From Limanda limanda (taxonomy: Eukaryota; Chordata; Actinopteri; Pleuronectiformes; Pleuronectidae), in NCBI RefSeq assembly GCF_963576545.1, contig NC_083638.1, positions 6,560,659 through 6,624,658 on the forward strand: a stretch of DNA of 64,000 nucleotides, in the 5' to 3' direction. Within the stretch, counting starts at the first letter, position 1. Each line of letters begins with the position of its first letter. The notes below the pieces were generated by a model, which was not told the DNA's origin, made no database searches, and saw only the letters and a program-made list of their open reading frames with translations. Shown here one piece after another: positions 48,901 through 59,248 of the stretch. A program made the position numbers and the translations under genes.

Positions 48901-50299
48901 TCTCATGTCCATTGGCCATAACGAACCTCGGGACTTCACTCACGTTCAGAGTCTCTCCAGCCCACCTTAGGTTGTTCCATAAGGTTCTGTTCATCAATGT
49001 GTATGTGCAGCCTGAGTCAAGGACGGCATCTCCGTGTGATCCTCTGATCCTTACTGGTACGACCAGGAGGGTTGGACTGCCCAGAACCGATGCCACATCC
49101 GCACCATGTCCACGGCCCTGACAATGTTCAGGTTTCCTGCTGGATTTTTTGCTAGTACGGTCTGAAGAGTGGGACTGCTGAACGCGGTTCCAATAGTCTT
49201 TGGAGTTGCTCCAGTCTTTCTCGATCAAAGACCCCACCTTAACCAGCTGGTCGACTGTGGACACAATGCCACGTAGGCCACTGGCCAGCCGTGGATTACA
49301 CGATCTGAGGATTCGCCGCACCACCTCTTCCTCTGCCATATCGGAACTCCACTTCAGGCAGAGTGCCCGGTGATCATAGGCAAAGTCCCTCAGGCACTGA
49401 TCGGGTGATTGCACACTAGAACGGAGCTGCTCCTCAATCTCCGACTGGTAATCAGTGGGCAAGAAAGCTTCCAGGAATGCATTTTTGAACATCTCCCAAT
49501 TAGCTATTTTGCTGCGAGCGGCTAACCACCAGCTCCGTGCTGGTCCTTTTAGAACGGCGTTAAGGGTGCCCAGGAACTCAAAGTCACTCAGTGGTCTTAA
49601 AGAAAGAAAGTTCTCACACTGTTCGATGAAATCAGTGACATCAGCTGAACTCCTCGAGTCACCAAACTGGGGAAACTCCATTCTAATAGGTGGTTTAGCT
49701 GAAGCTGCGGCCGCGGCCGGGAGTGAACCATCTCTCACAGATGTTTGGCGGCCGGCAGACAAGACCACAGCCGGAGTGGAGAAACTAACAGGCTTCCATG
49801 AAGACCGGCTTTTGTTGATGGTCTTCTTAAGTTCTTCATCCCACCGTTTATCCCTCCGCTGCAGGCAGGATACCAGAGCTTGATCAAATCTCTGCAGCCT
49901 TGTGTCAATATACTCCTTCGCCTCCTTAGCCATTGCATCAATTGCTGCTCGGAGCCCCTCCTCCCGATTGAGCGTACTATCGGCTGCTTCCTTAAACCGG
50001 TTGTCCAAAGACTCAATTTTTAACTGTAAGTCCTGCAGATGTTCCTCCACTCCAATGGCTCCATTATCATCACTGTCCTCTGACTGATGTTGATCCTCAA
50101 CCTGGGGGTCAAGATACATCGATTCCAGCATGCTGGTTACCTCACTGAGGCCACTGCGGTTGTGTCTACAGGTAACATGCCGATAATTGTCATCTTCAGG
50201 AGGAGAAGGGATATTTCGAGCCAAATCGATGAGGGGCAGTGAGCTCTCTTCAGGTGCATCATCACACCTGGGTGACCCCTGCTGCCTTGAAGCCGCCAT
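45905..50299 (-). CDS. Gag-Pol polyprotein of the Gypsy retrotransposon
   Basis: 1464 residues in one frame. The first ATG (50299, context TTAAAATGGCG, A at -3 and G at +4) is preferred over upstream in-frame TTG. There is an acidic N-terminal region, then a retrotransposon Gag segment about 200-370 (FPQFGDSR, GPARSWW). No CCHC zinc knuckle is visible. The aspartic protease has DSG at 428-430. RT is about 605-805, with D662 (CVDYRGLN) and YIDD at 759-762. RNase H has D908, E947/E949 and D974. Integrase has an HHCC zinc site H1113, H1120, C1150, C1153, then D1182, D1242 and E1277, and a GPV/GP-type C-terminal region. The product would copy element RNA in cytoplasmic particles and insert the cDNA. 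Gag and Pol share one frame, so no frameshift site is needed. The stop TAA is in the 3' LTR. It appears intact; activity is inferred, not shown. Confidence 0.96.
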   Translation of the reverse strand: MAASRQQGSPRCDDAPEESSLPLIDLARNIPSPPEDDNYRHVTCRHNRSGLSEVTSMLESMYLDPQVEDQHQSEDSDDNGAIGVEEHLQDLQLKIESLDNRFKEAADSTLNREEGLRAAIDAMAKEAKEYIDTRLQRFDQALVSCLQRRDKRWDEELKKTINKSRSSWKPVSFSTPAVVLSAGRQTSVRDGSLPAAAAASAKPPIRMEFPQFGDSRSSADVTDFIEQCENFLSLRPLSDFEFLGTLNAVLKGPARSWWLAARSKIANWEMFKNAFLEAFLPTDYQSEIEEQLRSSVQSPDQCLRDFAYDHRALCLKWSSDMAEEEVVRRILRSCNPRLASGLRGIVSTVDQLVKVGSLIEKDWSNSKDYWNRVQQSHSSDRTSKKSSRKPEHCQGRGHGADVASVLGSPTLLVVPVRIRGSHGDAVLDSGCTYTLMNRTLWNNLRWAGETLNVSEVPRFVMANGHESKALGKTNLLLTLNDTHVSISVHILSDDQLYMPLLLGLDFMCASQIVLMPHLRKYVMPGGTEHKFLTKTRDALQWGFQGSIINFYVAVFEEASIKQPSLPLVEAQPVVVRPLLQKWPTVWTESTGATEIVRHKIMTTDELPVRKRAYRASVHKQAVIEEQIKKMLSDGVIEPSSSAWASPVVLVPRKDGTPRFCVDYRGLNAKTHHDAYPMPLVHEILESMQGARYFSSLDLQSGYWQVAMDEESKRKTAVTTHLGLFQFRVMPFGLRNAGATFQRLMESVLGELKGKICFVYIDDIIIFSKTQEQHLQDLDAVFQKLHEASLTLNVKKCHLLQTQLTFLGHIVSGEGVAVDPAKIVAISAYPAPTDLKSLQRFLGLVGWYHKFLPRLADIVAPLNNLKRKGVLWEWTEQCHDAFEHLKMMLQSPPVLAQPQPLLGFQVHCDASDVGLGAVLMQTIDGEEKAIAFASRTLQGAELRYSTSEKECLAVVWAVEKWRHYLEGEMFQVFTDHSALTWAFNCPKTSSRLTRWTLRLQPYSFRVNYKKGCCNIVPDALSRAPPLSEGNVCVAVPKSNWSALPSSLQDIESAQQSDTLCKELGLSIEQPTPGRIHYEYQQGVLYRGVPSKYGGFNYQMVTPDVLVPEFLVYFHNSPCGGHLGRMKTLLKILEVAWWPTVRKDVWSHVRACSVCQQYKPSNEKPAGQLQSTEVKVPGEMIGVDFMGPLPLSKGRNSVLMVVVDYYTKWVELFALKDSKTPKVCQVLKNDIFTRWGVPKYLVSDRGPQFTSQLMASLFQSWGVTHKLTTAYHPQTNLTERVNRTLKTMIASFVGNYHYDWDRWLPEFRFAINTAVHETTGVTPAMLALGRTLKGPLERLIHQSPAPSSSAYHNLHSHTQLLEEVERHVGVAKARQARYYNARRKDVHFAVGDLVWVRAHPLSKASAKFSAKFAPRWSGPVRVEKRLGPINYRVRWVSDKMKVDNINVVDLKPYYGPDKPLAGGGGM
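45910..45922 (-). promoter_or_regulatory. polypurine tract (G11AA) of the Gypsy element
   Basis: In element orientation eleven G and AA directly precede the 3' LTR, the expected plus-strand primer site. The tract is also translated as the Gly-rich C-terminus of the polyprotein. Confidence 0.85.
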
Positions 50300-50311
50300 T
50301 TTAACTGACAA

Positions 50312-50839
50312 GTGAAGCTAAGCCCTCAGGGAAATGTGTGCTTAATGTTGCAGTATTCGTTAATAAAAGGATGTATTCACTGTACTGTAGTTGCAATATC
50401 CATGTATGTATAGAGATATATATATATATATATAGGTAGGCCAGGTTTGCACAGCTACCCTGCTCTGATCCTAATCTTCACAAATCAATTAAACTTAACT
50501 GTCCCTGAATATCTAATACAGTTATTGGAAAAAACAACACAGTTATGCCACAAATCAATTAATTAAACTTAACAGTCACTGAATATCTAATACAGTTATT
50601 GGAAAAAACAACACAGTTATGCAACTTAATTCTTAATGAAATATAGATAACACGTAAAGTGCCGTGATACTGAAGAATTCGCTGTATCAAACACAATTTT
50701 CGGCCCGTGTTATTTTAACTTGAAACAAACAAAAGCCCGACGGGAGAAAAAAACTCCTCGGGACAAACGCACATGCTCCGTACACAGCGATATCGATTTT
50801 AATTTTATCATCCACTGGTCCCCATACTGGCCACCACTC
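50312..50839 (-). other. 5' leader of the Gypsy element
   Basis: About 530 bp between the 5' LTR and the polyprotein start, where primer-binding and packaging sites are expected. Next to the LTR the element-orientation sequence is GAGTGGTGGCCAGTATGGGG. TGG-starting primer-site candidates exist, but I could not assign a tRNA. It also holds a short (TA)n tract (about 50412-50434) and a tandem duplication. Confidence 0.75.
50479..50622 (-). repeat. tandem duplication in the Gypsy leader (70 + 74 bp)
   Basis: Units at 50479-50548 and 50549-50622 both run from CACAAATCAATTAA to ACACAGTTATGC. The second has a 4-bp AATT insertion and a few substitutions. Confidence 0.9.
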
Positions 50840-51656
50840 TGTAACAAATCGCCCTGTTTCAACCCCAGGGCAAAGTTACTACGCATTAAATTTAAAGGAC
50901 ACGGGCGGAGCCGACCCACTGTGTTTGTTGCACGCTGCCTGAACAAGTTAACATAAACGAAAAATCCCTAATTGGACCGATAACCTAGTTATCGGTCTTA
51001 CCAAAAATTAACTAAATATATATATAAACGGAAAACACTCAAACAGGTTGCTTATTATATACTGTATTTACACAAAACACCAATAACCCCCCTCGCTCAT
51101 GCCCGCAAACATTGGCGGACCCGTGAACATAAACAAGCTATTTACACACACTCAAACAACAATATTTTCCCACCCCAGGTCCAAACATAATCCCCAAACA
51201 AACGTCCAAAACAAAAATGTCTGCAGGTGTGGCGAGGTGAGTGCCGCAAACAAATCAAAGTCCACGCTTTCTCACCCCCTTCCAGTGCCCAGAAAATGTT
51301 CAGTCCACGATATAAGCCATTACAAAAATCTCCCAGGTAATAATCCCGTTCCAGAGAAAAAATCCTTTCGGTTGTAAATTATATATCCAGTTCCTCGAAC
51401 CACTGGCCGCACCGCCCGCCCGCAGCTCCAAAAAAAACACACCCCTCCTGGCGGGACGTCACTTCCCCATATTTAACACATTTCCTTTACAAAAACCCCA
51501 TATTTACATAATCACACAAATAATAAACAATCACACAAATAATAAACAAATACATACATAGATCCACTTCCTCATTCCTATAGTTTTAAGGTGTCTGACC
51601 AATGACATATGTAGCTTTTTTTTTGATCCATAAAGTGCACTGCGGTGACCTTTACA
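50840..51656 (-). repeat. 5' LTR of the Gypsy element
   Basis: 817 bp. In element orientation it starts TGTAAAGGTCACCGCAG and ends GGGGCGATTTGTTACA. It would carry the promoter and has the same palindrome and TATA-like tract as the other LTR. Confidence 0.97.
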
Positions 51657-51791
51657 ATTCTGTAACTTAGTTAGAAAGAAGTGCACAATATCTTCAGTAT
51701 CACAAAAGTTGTTTTACAAGCTTGTGTCATTTTTGCAAACCCAATTCGTACAGTATCCTTTAAAAAACACATTATCAGTAAAACATGCATT

Positions 51792-52138
51792 CACTGTGCT
51801 GGTCCTTGCCTAATCCGCACCAAACTACCTGGATCCCTCTTCGACCCAAACCAATTTATTTTGGTTTGGTCTGAGAATCCATCACGCAACGTGCTGCCAA
51901 TATTCACCAGGCTTCTTCCTCTGCTCTTTGCCAAAGTCCAATCTCTCTGTGAGTGGTTTTCTTCTGGGAGGCCGGAGAAGCCGACTCGATTCAATGTCCT
52001 TTGCTCTGTCTGATCAGTCACTGAAACACCAGTTTCCACAGATGATCCTTGTGCCAGGTCATACGCACTAACCCATCGGTTTCTCAATGCAAGGTACATA
52101 TCAAACTGTGCCTGGCGTCTTGTTTCCAATGAATTCAC
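51792..52138 (-). pseudogene. Tc1-like transposase fragment
   Basis: The minus-strand reading contains ALRNRWVSAYDL, ETGVSVTDQT and TLNRVG, which fits the second DNA-binding helix-turn-helix of Tc1/mariner transposases. It then gives GFSDQTKINWFG, matching the first catalytic-Asp block (usually SDE[ST]K) with Gln in place of Glu. The frame ends shortly after, so the second Asp and third acidic residue are missing, as is a clear N-terminal start. No terminal inverted repeats were found. It is a dead relic beginning about 130 bp right of the Gypsy insertion. Confidence 0.65.
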
Positions 52139-52684
52139 TCCTGTTATTGATAGTGTTCCTCTCCTTAGACCTCCTCACCACTGCAGCTGTGTTTCACCTC
52201 CTGCTCAGTAGCATGATGCCCCCCTGCCCTCTATCATCTTTACGCTCTCGCACAATCTGCTTTCCTGTTCAGCAAACTATTCACCTACTCAACTATTGTG
52301 GAGCCAGAATACATTCGATAAAATCTCAGCAAAAACAGAAAAAAATGTCTTGTTTACAAGTTGTATAACTGGAAATCTCTTATGGTGCATAGAGCTGTTA
52401 CTCTGGGGCCTCAATTATCAATACAGCCCATTGTACCTGTGTGTTCTTAAGTTGATATATGATCAAATATCTACATTCAAACCTATTGTAAGATCGTACT
52501 GTTTTAACTCTTACTTTGTTATAGACCTTTCTTTTTCAGAAGTTTCCTTACAGACACACATGTGATATACTTTATAATAGATATAATATAATAGACAAAC
52601 ATGACTTTGAGTAAAGTGCAGTAATATTTCCTAATTAATCAGTTAAATGGAAGTAGAATGATATTCAGTTTTATTTTAGAGTTT
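52139..52684. other. non-coding stretch
   Basis: The first ~130 bp may continue the Tc1 relic in other frames, but I could not confirm that. Confidence 0.4.
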
Positions 52685-53000
52685 TATTTGGATCTGCACC
52701 AAATTGCAGAAACACTTAGATATCAGTCCCCTTAAAATGACTGAGTTTAATCCATCAACATCCATGAATTATTTTCAATGGGAAATTAGTTTAAATGTTT
52801 TAAAAAATTGCCCTGTCTTGAACAATCTTGGATCCAGCCCATTGTCGACATCCAAGCCGAAATCGAATGGGTTCTTTTTTGGTTCCTGTCCCATCCTTCA
52901 ACCAAGTCATGGAAACCCCTCCAGTAGTTTCTTGTGTCATGGTGCCGACAAAGAAAGACAGAAACAAATAAGTGAATTAGAGCAGCTGAAATGATTGTTA
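52685..53000 (-). repeat. dispersed repeat, inverted relative to 39.7 and 55.9 kb
   Basis: 'tgggttcttttttggttcct', 'gtcccatccttcaaccaag' and 'tcatggaaacccctccagta' are the reverse complement of motifs in the 'aagaacccattaaat' repeat type. Confidence 0.5.
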
Positions 53001-54219
53001 ACATGACGTATCAATTCAATACTTAAGATCTTCCATTTTATGTCGACTGACTAATTGATGTTTTGATTGCTGCAGCCTCTCACATTCGATATGATAGAAA
53101 ACTCTATGAATATTCAGGTCAGCAGAATATTTGATACTTGTGCTTTAGATCCTGAACAATTATACTGAAAGGTAACCCTGAGAAAATAAGTCACTGAGTA
53201 AACTGGGATTTGTTCGTCTCTGTAGAGAGAGAGACGCTCTCTCCACGGGTTGAAATTATTGGATTAGAAACCATTTGGTCTGGTCTTCATTCATCATTTA
53301 AGTTCAGGAAACTTATCTGGATTTCCACTGGAAACAGGAGGTGATTTAAATTCATTTTGCCCCGAGCTGCTAAGAGTCATTTGCAATTACTGACATTTCC
53401 TGAGAGGTCGGGAAATGAACTCGTCCTCGGTGAGTAGATCGCAGCAGGTTTTAGAAACAGGTGGAAAGTAGATATGTTTAAAAAGAGATAGTGGAAAGTA
53501 TAACTGAGCATAATACATTTTATATTAACACCTTGTGAAATTGTCTCGTCCACGTGTTTAATTCTAGGTCTTGTCACAGTGGCTACTTTGTGATATTAAC
53601 AATTTCATTTCATTTAAACAGTTTCACACTGATAAAATGTGATAAAGTCTGTGTCCATAGTTTCCTAACATGGACTTTTAACACGTGCATTTACTCCTAA
53701 TCCTTAAGCTTTCAAGTGCTGTTCAGATTTAGTAAAACAGCAAATGGATCAAAGAGTTTTATTTGCTGCCAAAACCAGCTTCTTCGCATTTTAACCTGTG
53801 GTGCTCAGAGTTTCTGTAAATCAGCAGAAAGGGAAAACGAAACACAAACTTCAAGGGGAATCACAAGAGCACTTTTATATTATTTAATATTTATTTTCTT
53901 AACTGAGTCCCCTAAAATGTGATAGCAGCTCTTATTGTGTTATCGCAATATATAATTCTCAAAGGATAAAAAGCTGAAGGAAAAATTGATACAAAAAAGG
54001 TAAATATTGACCCTTTTGTATGATTTATGAAATGAAACATGAGATTTTGGAGAGTCTGAGCCTCAACCAAGGTTAATGCCCAATGTTGCTCTTCTAAAGA
54101 AAGTGATAAAATAGTTACTGGATCGGACTATTTAACCGATTCATTCCCAAATTTTCTGACCTTCCCCAAAGTTTTAATATAATCAGTTCAGTAATTTTGT
54201 CATGATCCTGCTCAAAGTT
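53001..54219. other. non-coding stretch
   Basis: AT-rich. Nothing recognised. Confidence 0.5.
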
Positions 54220-54376
54220 GCTCAGAGTAAATGGTCTGAATTTATATAGAGCTTCTGGTGTTGATGACCACTCACAGCACTTTTGTATTTATATTATGCA
54301 CCTTGAGGATTGCTGCTAAATTCAGTTGTACACAGTGCAATGATAATAAAAGGATTCTATTCTATTCTATTCTATT
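54220..54376 (+). repeat. LINE-tail-like relic with (TTCTA)n
   Basis: 'ttgtacacagtgcaatgata', 'ataaaagg' and then about five TTCTA repeats (54354-54376) match the 3' end layout of fish L2-type elements. Confidence 0.5.
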
Positions 54377-55849
54377 GACAGTACAGTTTTCTTCTATTCA
54401 CCCATAAACACAAACTTTCATGCAGTGCATCAACAAAATAGATAGTATACTTCTAACACAGTCCCTTTAAATTCAACCAAGACACACTTAGAGTCTTAGA
54501 CTTGACCTCGCTCGCAGTTTCAAAGGAAATGGAAAACAAAGGTTATTGGATCTGTTCCAAACGTTCATGAGCTTTCACTTGGCCAGTGAAACAGACACCC
54601 ACCAAGTTCCTACTAACATAGAAACAGATCAACAGCAGAGAAAACATAATGGCAAAGGCACACATGGGGTCATATGAAAACATGCGATGTCGTACCACTC
54701 CAGCACTACTCCCATGTTCTCCCACTCTCTCTGTGATGTCATCCTTTAGAAGTTCACCAGCCGTGAGGGGATCAAACACACAGACGTGGATCTGCTCTGT
54801 TGTCTGCTTCAGTGTCACATCGATAAGAATATGAAGGAGAGAAGTCCTCCAGCGTCAGTGCCCCCCCTCAGTCGTCCCCATCAGTGCAGTGAGACTCTCT
54901 CCGGCACGGCTCTAACAAGCAGGAGTGAGCTGTAACGTGAATACGAGGTGAGCCCCTCCATCACCGACACACTCACACTTTCTTTGTGGCTTTCCATCCC
55001 AATTATTCTCACGTTTCCAAATGTCTAGTCAGCAGAGACAGACTGAAAAACTGTGTTTCAAACATCTTTGATAAATCGGATCTCTCTTCACTGTCAGTCC
55101 TGACAAAGTCTGACTTTTTTTTTTTTTACTTCTTCTTTCCAGCTTGAGTGAAAAAGTGTTTTGACATTTTTGTGAACATCGCACCAGGAGAGATTTGAGC
55201 TCCCGCAGTTGGGAGTTATCACAGGATTATTGATTTAAACTGTCAGTGGCTTGTGACTGCGAGTAGCGACAAAGAAGGTTGAGCGATCTTCTGCTGACTT
55301 GTTCTGCTGCCAGAGCCTCCTGCAGCTTATTAAAATGACCTTTTTTAAAAAATGTAATTTGGCACACAGCGGCGTCAATATCTGAAACACGTTGTTTCTG
55401 CTCACCATTGTGTGTCTGTGTGTCTGTGTGTCTGTGTGTGTGTGTGAGTGTGTGAGTTTGTGAGTGTGTGGGTGTATACAAAGCTGCAAGGATGAAGTTT
55501 GTTTTACTCCTTCAGCAAAGTCAGTGAGGATGAACAAATTGGAAGAGGCAGTAAAATCCAAGGACATTGTTCATCTTCGTCGATACCATGCAGCCTCCTA
55601 CTGATGTGTTTGGGATGTGCTGTCACTGTAGGTCGGGGATATAATAATCCATCAGAGGTGGGAAATTGAGTTAGAAAGAGGGTCAAGGAAGTGGTAACAC
55701 CAGATATTCACAATAACAATTCATCCCGTTGTGATCCAAAGCTAAGCAGTCGAATCTGAGTGGCCTAAATTTAGCTTTTCTTCGAGTTCAGGCCTGGATA
55801 GACTGCACCTTGTTGAGAATATGGATTTTTCAACAATTATCCCTTAATA
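54377..55849. other. non-coding stretch with a TGTC-rich microsatellite
   Basis: A minus-strand frame (54543-54818) with a hydrophobic segment (AFAIMFSLLLICFYV) was weighed but not accepted. A (TGTGTGTC)-type tract lies at 55410-55476. Confidence 0.45.
55410..55476 (+). repeat. (TG)n/(TGTGTGTC)n microsatellite
   Basis: TG dinucleotides with regular TC and AG interruptions. Confidence 0.9.
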
Positions 55850-55990
55850 ACCTTCGCAGGGAGGTTATGTTTTCACCTACTGGTTGATTTGTCAGCAGGA
55901 TTACACAAAAACGACTTGACAGATTTTCTGGAAACTTGGTAAAAGGATCCGACATGGATCAAAACATAACCTATACATTTTTGGTGCATA
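55850..55990 (+). repeat. dispersed repeat start ('ggaggttatgttttcacc')
   Basis: 'cgcagggaggttatgttttc', 'gtcagcaggattacacaaaa' and 'tttctggaaacttggtaaaa' match the beginning of the repeat type whose inner part is at 39.7 kb. Confidence 0.55.
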
Positions 55991-58900
55991 TCTGGACAAA
56001 GGACAGATGCAGATTATAACTGTTAACAGTGCAACATAGAGCGTTATGGATATTATTTTCCAATTTCCAAAGGAGTAATCCATTTATCTTGATGATATCT
56101 ATGCGTGTTTGCTGATCGATTGAATTGTGACGGGAGGTTTTCACTCTACTGTCCTTCTGATTACCTCATGTTTGCATGACTCATTATTTTATTACCATAT
56201 TTAACTAATAGGTCACTGGGGCCTGATCTTACAGATGTTTATGTCAATAAATAATGTTTCCTAATCCATTGTTATAATCTTTAAATATCTGGGACATTGC
56301 AAATTTTTTACCATGACTTTAAATTTATATTTTTTGGGAAACTGCTTTAAAATGTGTTCTGGAATTTAAGACTAGAATCAAGACAGGAATCTGGGATTTT
56401 ATATCAGATTTTTCAGATTTTTCAGATACTGCCTGTTGTTTGCTAAGGATTATTCTGCATTAACGAGCTACAAGAGACTGAGTTATAAGAAACACTCGAT
56501 TTTAATACTGATGAATATATAATAACCAACTCATTATAAACCCTGATAATTTCCTCAGTGAGAAACTACATCTTAAACAGCCGCAGACGTCACCCGCTGT
56601 TAATTAATTGCACATATACATTAAATACATTAAATAGATTGGAATCGTTTACAAGTTAGAGCTTGAATTGATTTGAAGAATAATATTCCTCCTGCAGAGT
56701 GAGCGGGTTCTGTAATTAATGAGCTGCCAGGTTTCCCTTTGTTTTGTAAATGGTGAATAAAATACAGCATACGAGGATTAATTCCACACTGTGAACATTA
56801 ATCAACACATATTCGAGTTGGACTCTTTTATATGCTTGTCTGCACAGAAGGAAAACTATAGAAACTCTCCACCAGCTGTCATTTGAGAGTGTTCTTGGAA
56901 ATATTAAAGCATTGGTTGATTTACTTAAAACAATCTTTATTTTTTCCTCTAGTTTCACTCGGAAATAATGTTTGTCGTCTCTGAGAAGAAACTAAAACAA
57001 ACGGAGGAGGTTGGGGGCGTCTGAGTCTTGACTTGGACGACTGTTCACTCTGTGTGTTTTATCAACGCTCAACGTCGGTTTGTTTGTTCCTTTAAATCTA
57101 ACCACACAGTTTCTCCGGAGCACTGTTGATATTTGAAGTCAAACAAGGCTTCTCCCTTTAGTTCTCTGCCATTTCTGTGTCAACAACACTAAGATCTTGA
57201 CTCGCTGACCAAAAAGGACAGATAAAATAATCCATGACGTCTTGTAGAGTGAAAGTTCATTCATTATATTATAAAAGTTCATCAAACAAACAACTTACAC
57301 AAACTAAAACTACAGATTTTTGTTTTAATTGTTTTACAAAGACACAGTGAGAGAAATGGGCCAGAGGTTTGTAGCTAAGTTAACGACAAAGCTAACATTA
57401 CCTAGTTTATTATAGGACTAAATAAACAGACTGTAATCTAGGTCATTGTAGCTATAAAACTATTTGCACATTGCATAGACAAATTATCTACTGGGATTCA
57501 TCTTGATGGGTCAATGGACTGCCAATGTGACACTGCACCGGTGAGTTTGTGGACTGTCAAAATATCCATAACGTTTTTACCGGCCATGTCTGCATCTTGA
57601 GTCGTCTACATCAAATTGAGATGCAAATGAGAGAATTCAGCCAATCACAACCTAGTTTCAGACATAACACAACCAGAGTGCTCCTGCCTCTCTGAATAAT
57701 ACAATGAATAATGTTCAGCCACTTTCTTCTTTCTCGTTTCCAGGTATTTTCACTGTGAGGTGATATTCTGTGAATTTGGCTAAAGAATTATTGGATTACA
57801 ATCGTTAATGCTATATTTGACCAAGGGTTTTTAGCTGTCATTGTCACAACCCATCGTAAAAACCTTTTTTCCCCCCCAGTCATCTACATTCATTGCTGGA
57901 AGAGACTAACATACACATTTCCTTCAGCTCATTCTTGTGCCACTTCAGAAGCTCACACGAGTCTCAAATGAGTCATTCTGAAAAGCAACGATAAACTTAA
58001 GTCATAGAGATTGTTGATCCCTGATAGTCACTGTGATGAAAACACATTTAATTGGTAACGATGGTGAAAGCTCCCATCAGATTCAATGGATCATTGACAT
58101 TGAACTTTACGTCCCTTGATGGCACTTTGTGTTGTTATGTGACAGCGCGGCATCATCTACATTTGTATTCATTGTTTTTATTATAAGCCTCAGGTTGAGG
58201 GAAGTCAAACGGCCATTAGGTGATGTTTACACAGCCTCGGCCATCCTGGTCTGGCAGCACCTTTAGGCTGATGGCATCCAGCCAGTCAACAACTATTTCT
58301 GTCCCCTCTTTGTCCTTCATTTCTGGAAATTTCCCAGACTCCTCTCTCCTCCTCTGCTCTGCCTGTCGCACAATGCAAACATTTTCCTCTCCCGTTCCAA
58401 TAACTGATATTATTGAAAAGTTAACAGTGGCCGTCACTTTCCTGTCACCAGCAGTCCGATCGTCATTGTGAGAAAGCTCTGTAGAAAGTGCTTCTCCCTT
58501 CATGTTTAAGTAAAGATGCTGACTTTTAAAAACACAATCTCGACAAGTAAAAGGTAAACAAGGTTACGTGTTCCGCAGTCAAACCCAAATGGCCACGACT
58601 GCTTCTCTTATCTTGACGTCCAATCGAGGACAGTTTATTTTGTTTTGTCTCCTGCCTGAAGCTGCACATTTAACCATCAGCATAAGAGACATCAAATAGT
58701 CTCAGTTGGCCTCCTCACCTCCAAACATCACTTACTGTAGAAAACCTGTTAGTGTCCAGTCCCATTCCTCCACTGAGGACAATTACAGGTACTTTGCTGT
58801 CGCTTCTCTGCTACTTTACTCAATGTTGTAGATCCTTTACTGAAAGGACAACATGCAGCATTTCTCCCAGTTTTCAAGCACAGAATTAGTCTGTCTTGTA

Positions 58901-59069
58901 ACCTCACTCTATTTCTATATAATCAGTGACATATTTTAAAATTCTAATTTCCAGTTCCACCTAAACAAAAGCAGATGAATGTGTTTGTATGTGAGTTTCG
59001 AGTGTCTTGCTGTTGAAGTAACATCATGATGAACAAAGACATAGAAATCGTTGGAGTTTGTTCTCACTG
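55991..59069. other. non-coding stretch
   Basis: Frames up to 95 codons near 58.2-58.5 kb on both strands lack domains. Nothing else is seen. Confidence 0.5.
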
Positions 59070-59248
59070 TGTCTGTGTAGGTTTTCTCCAGATACTCCAG
59101 CCTCCTACCACACTCCAGAGACATGAAGCTTAGGTTAATTGGAGACTCTATATTTACCCTATGTGTGGTGAATGTCCAATCACAGCTGGGATCGGCTCCT
59201 GCCCCGCCACTCTCAAAGAATAAGCAGTATAGATGATGGATGAATGCA
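59070..59248 (+). repeat. SINE-like dispersed repeat, 5'-truncated copy
   Basis: 'gtaggttttctccagatact', 'ccagcctcctaccacactcc', 'taggttaattggagactcta' and 'cacagctgggatcggctcct' match the element at 6.6-6.9 kb. The copy ends in 'gatgatggatgaatg'. Confidence 0.6.

Larger units (their letters stand above)
45089..51660 (-). mobile_element. complete Ty3/Gypsy LTR retrotransposon with target duplication
   Basis: Two 817-bp direct LTRs (45093-45909 and 50840-51656) enclose a 4.9-kb interior with one uninterrupted polyprotein frame on the minus strand. ATTC flanks both outer ends (45089-45092 and 51657-51660). The LTRs end in TG...CA in either orientation and differ at a single base (45702 C versus 51449 T, a CpG-to-TpG change). 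In element orientation the 5' LTR is the right-hand one. Order of domains is Gag, protease, RT, RNase H, integrase, which places it in Ty3/Gypsy rather than Copia. No envelope frame is present. Confidence 0.97.

Noticed and set aside
54543..54840. Minus-strand frame of about 90-100 codons with a hydrophobic stretch
   Set aside because: It could be a C-terminal exon of a membrane protein, but no family was recognised, there is no convincing acceptor, and frames this long occur by chance in the window.
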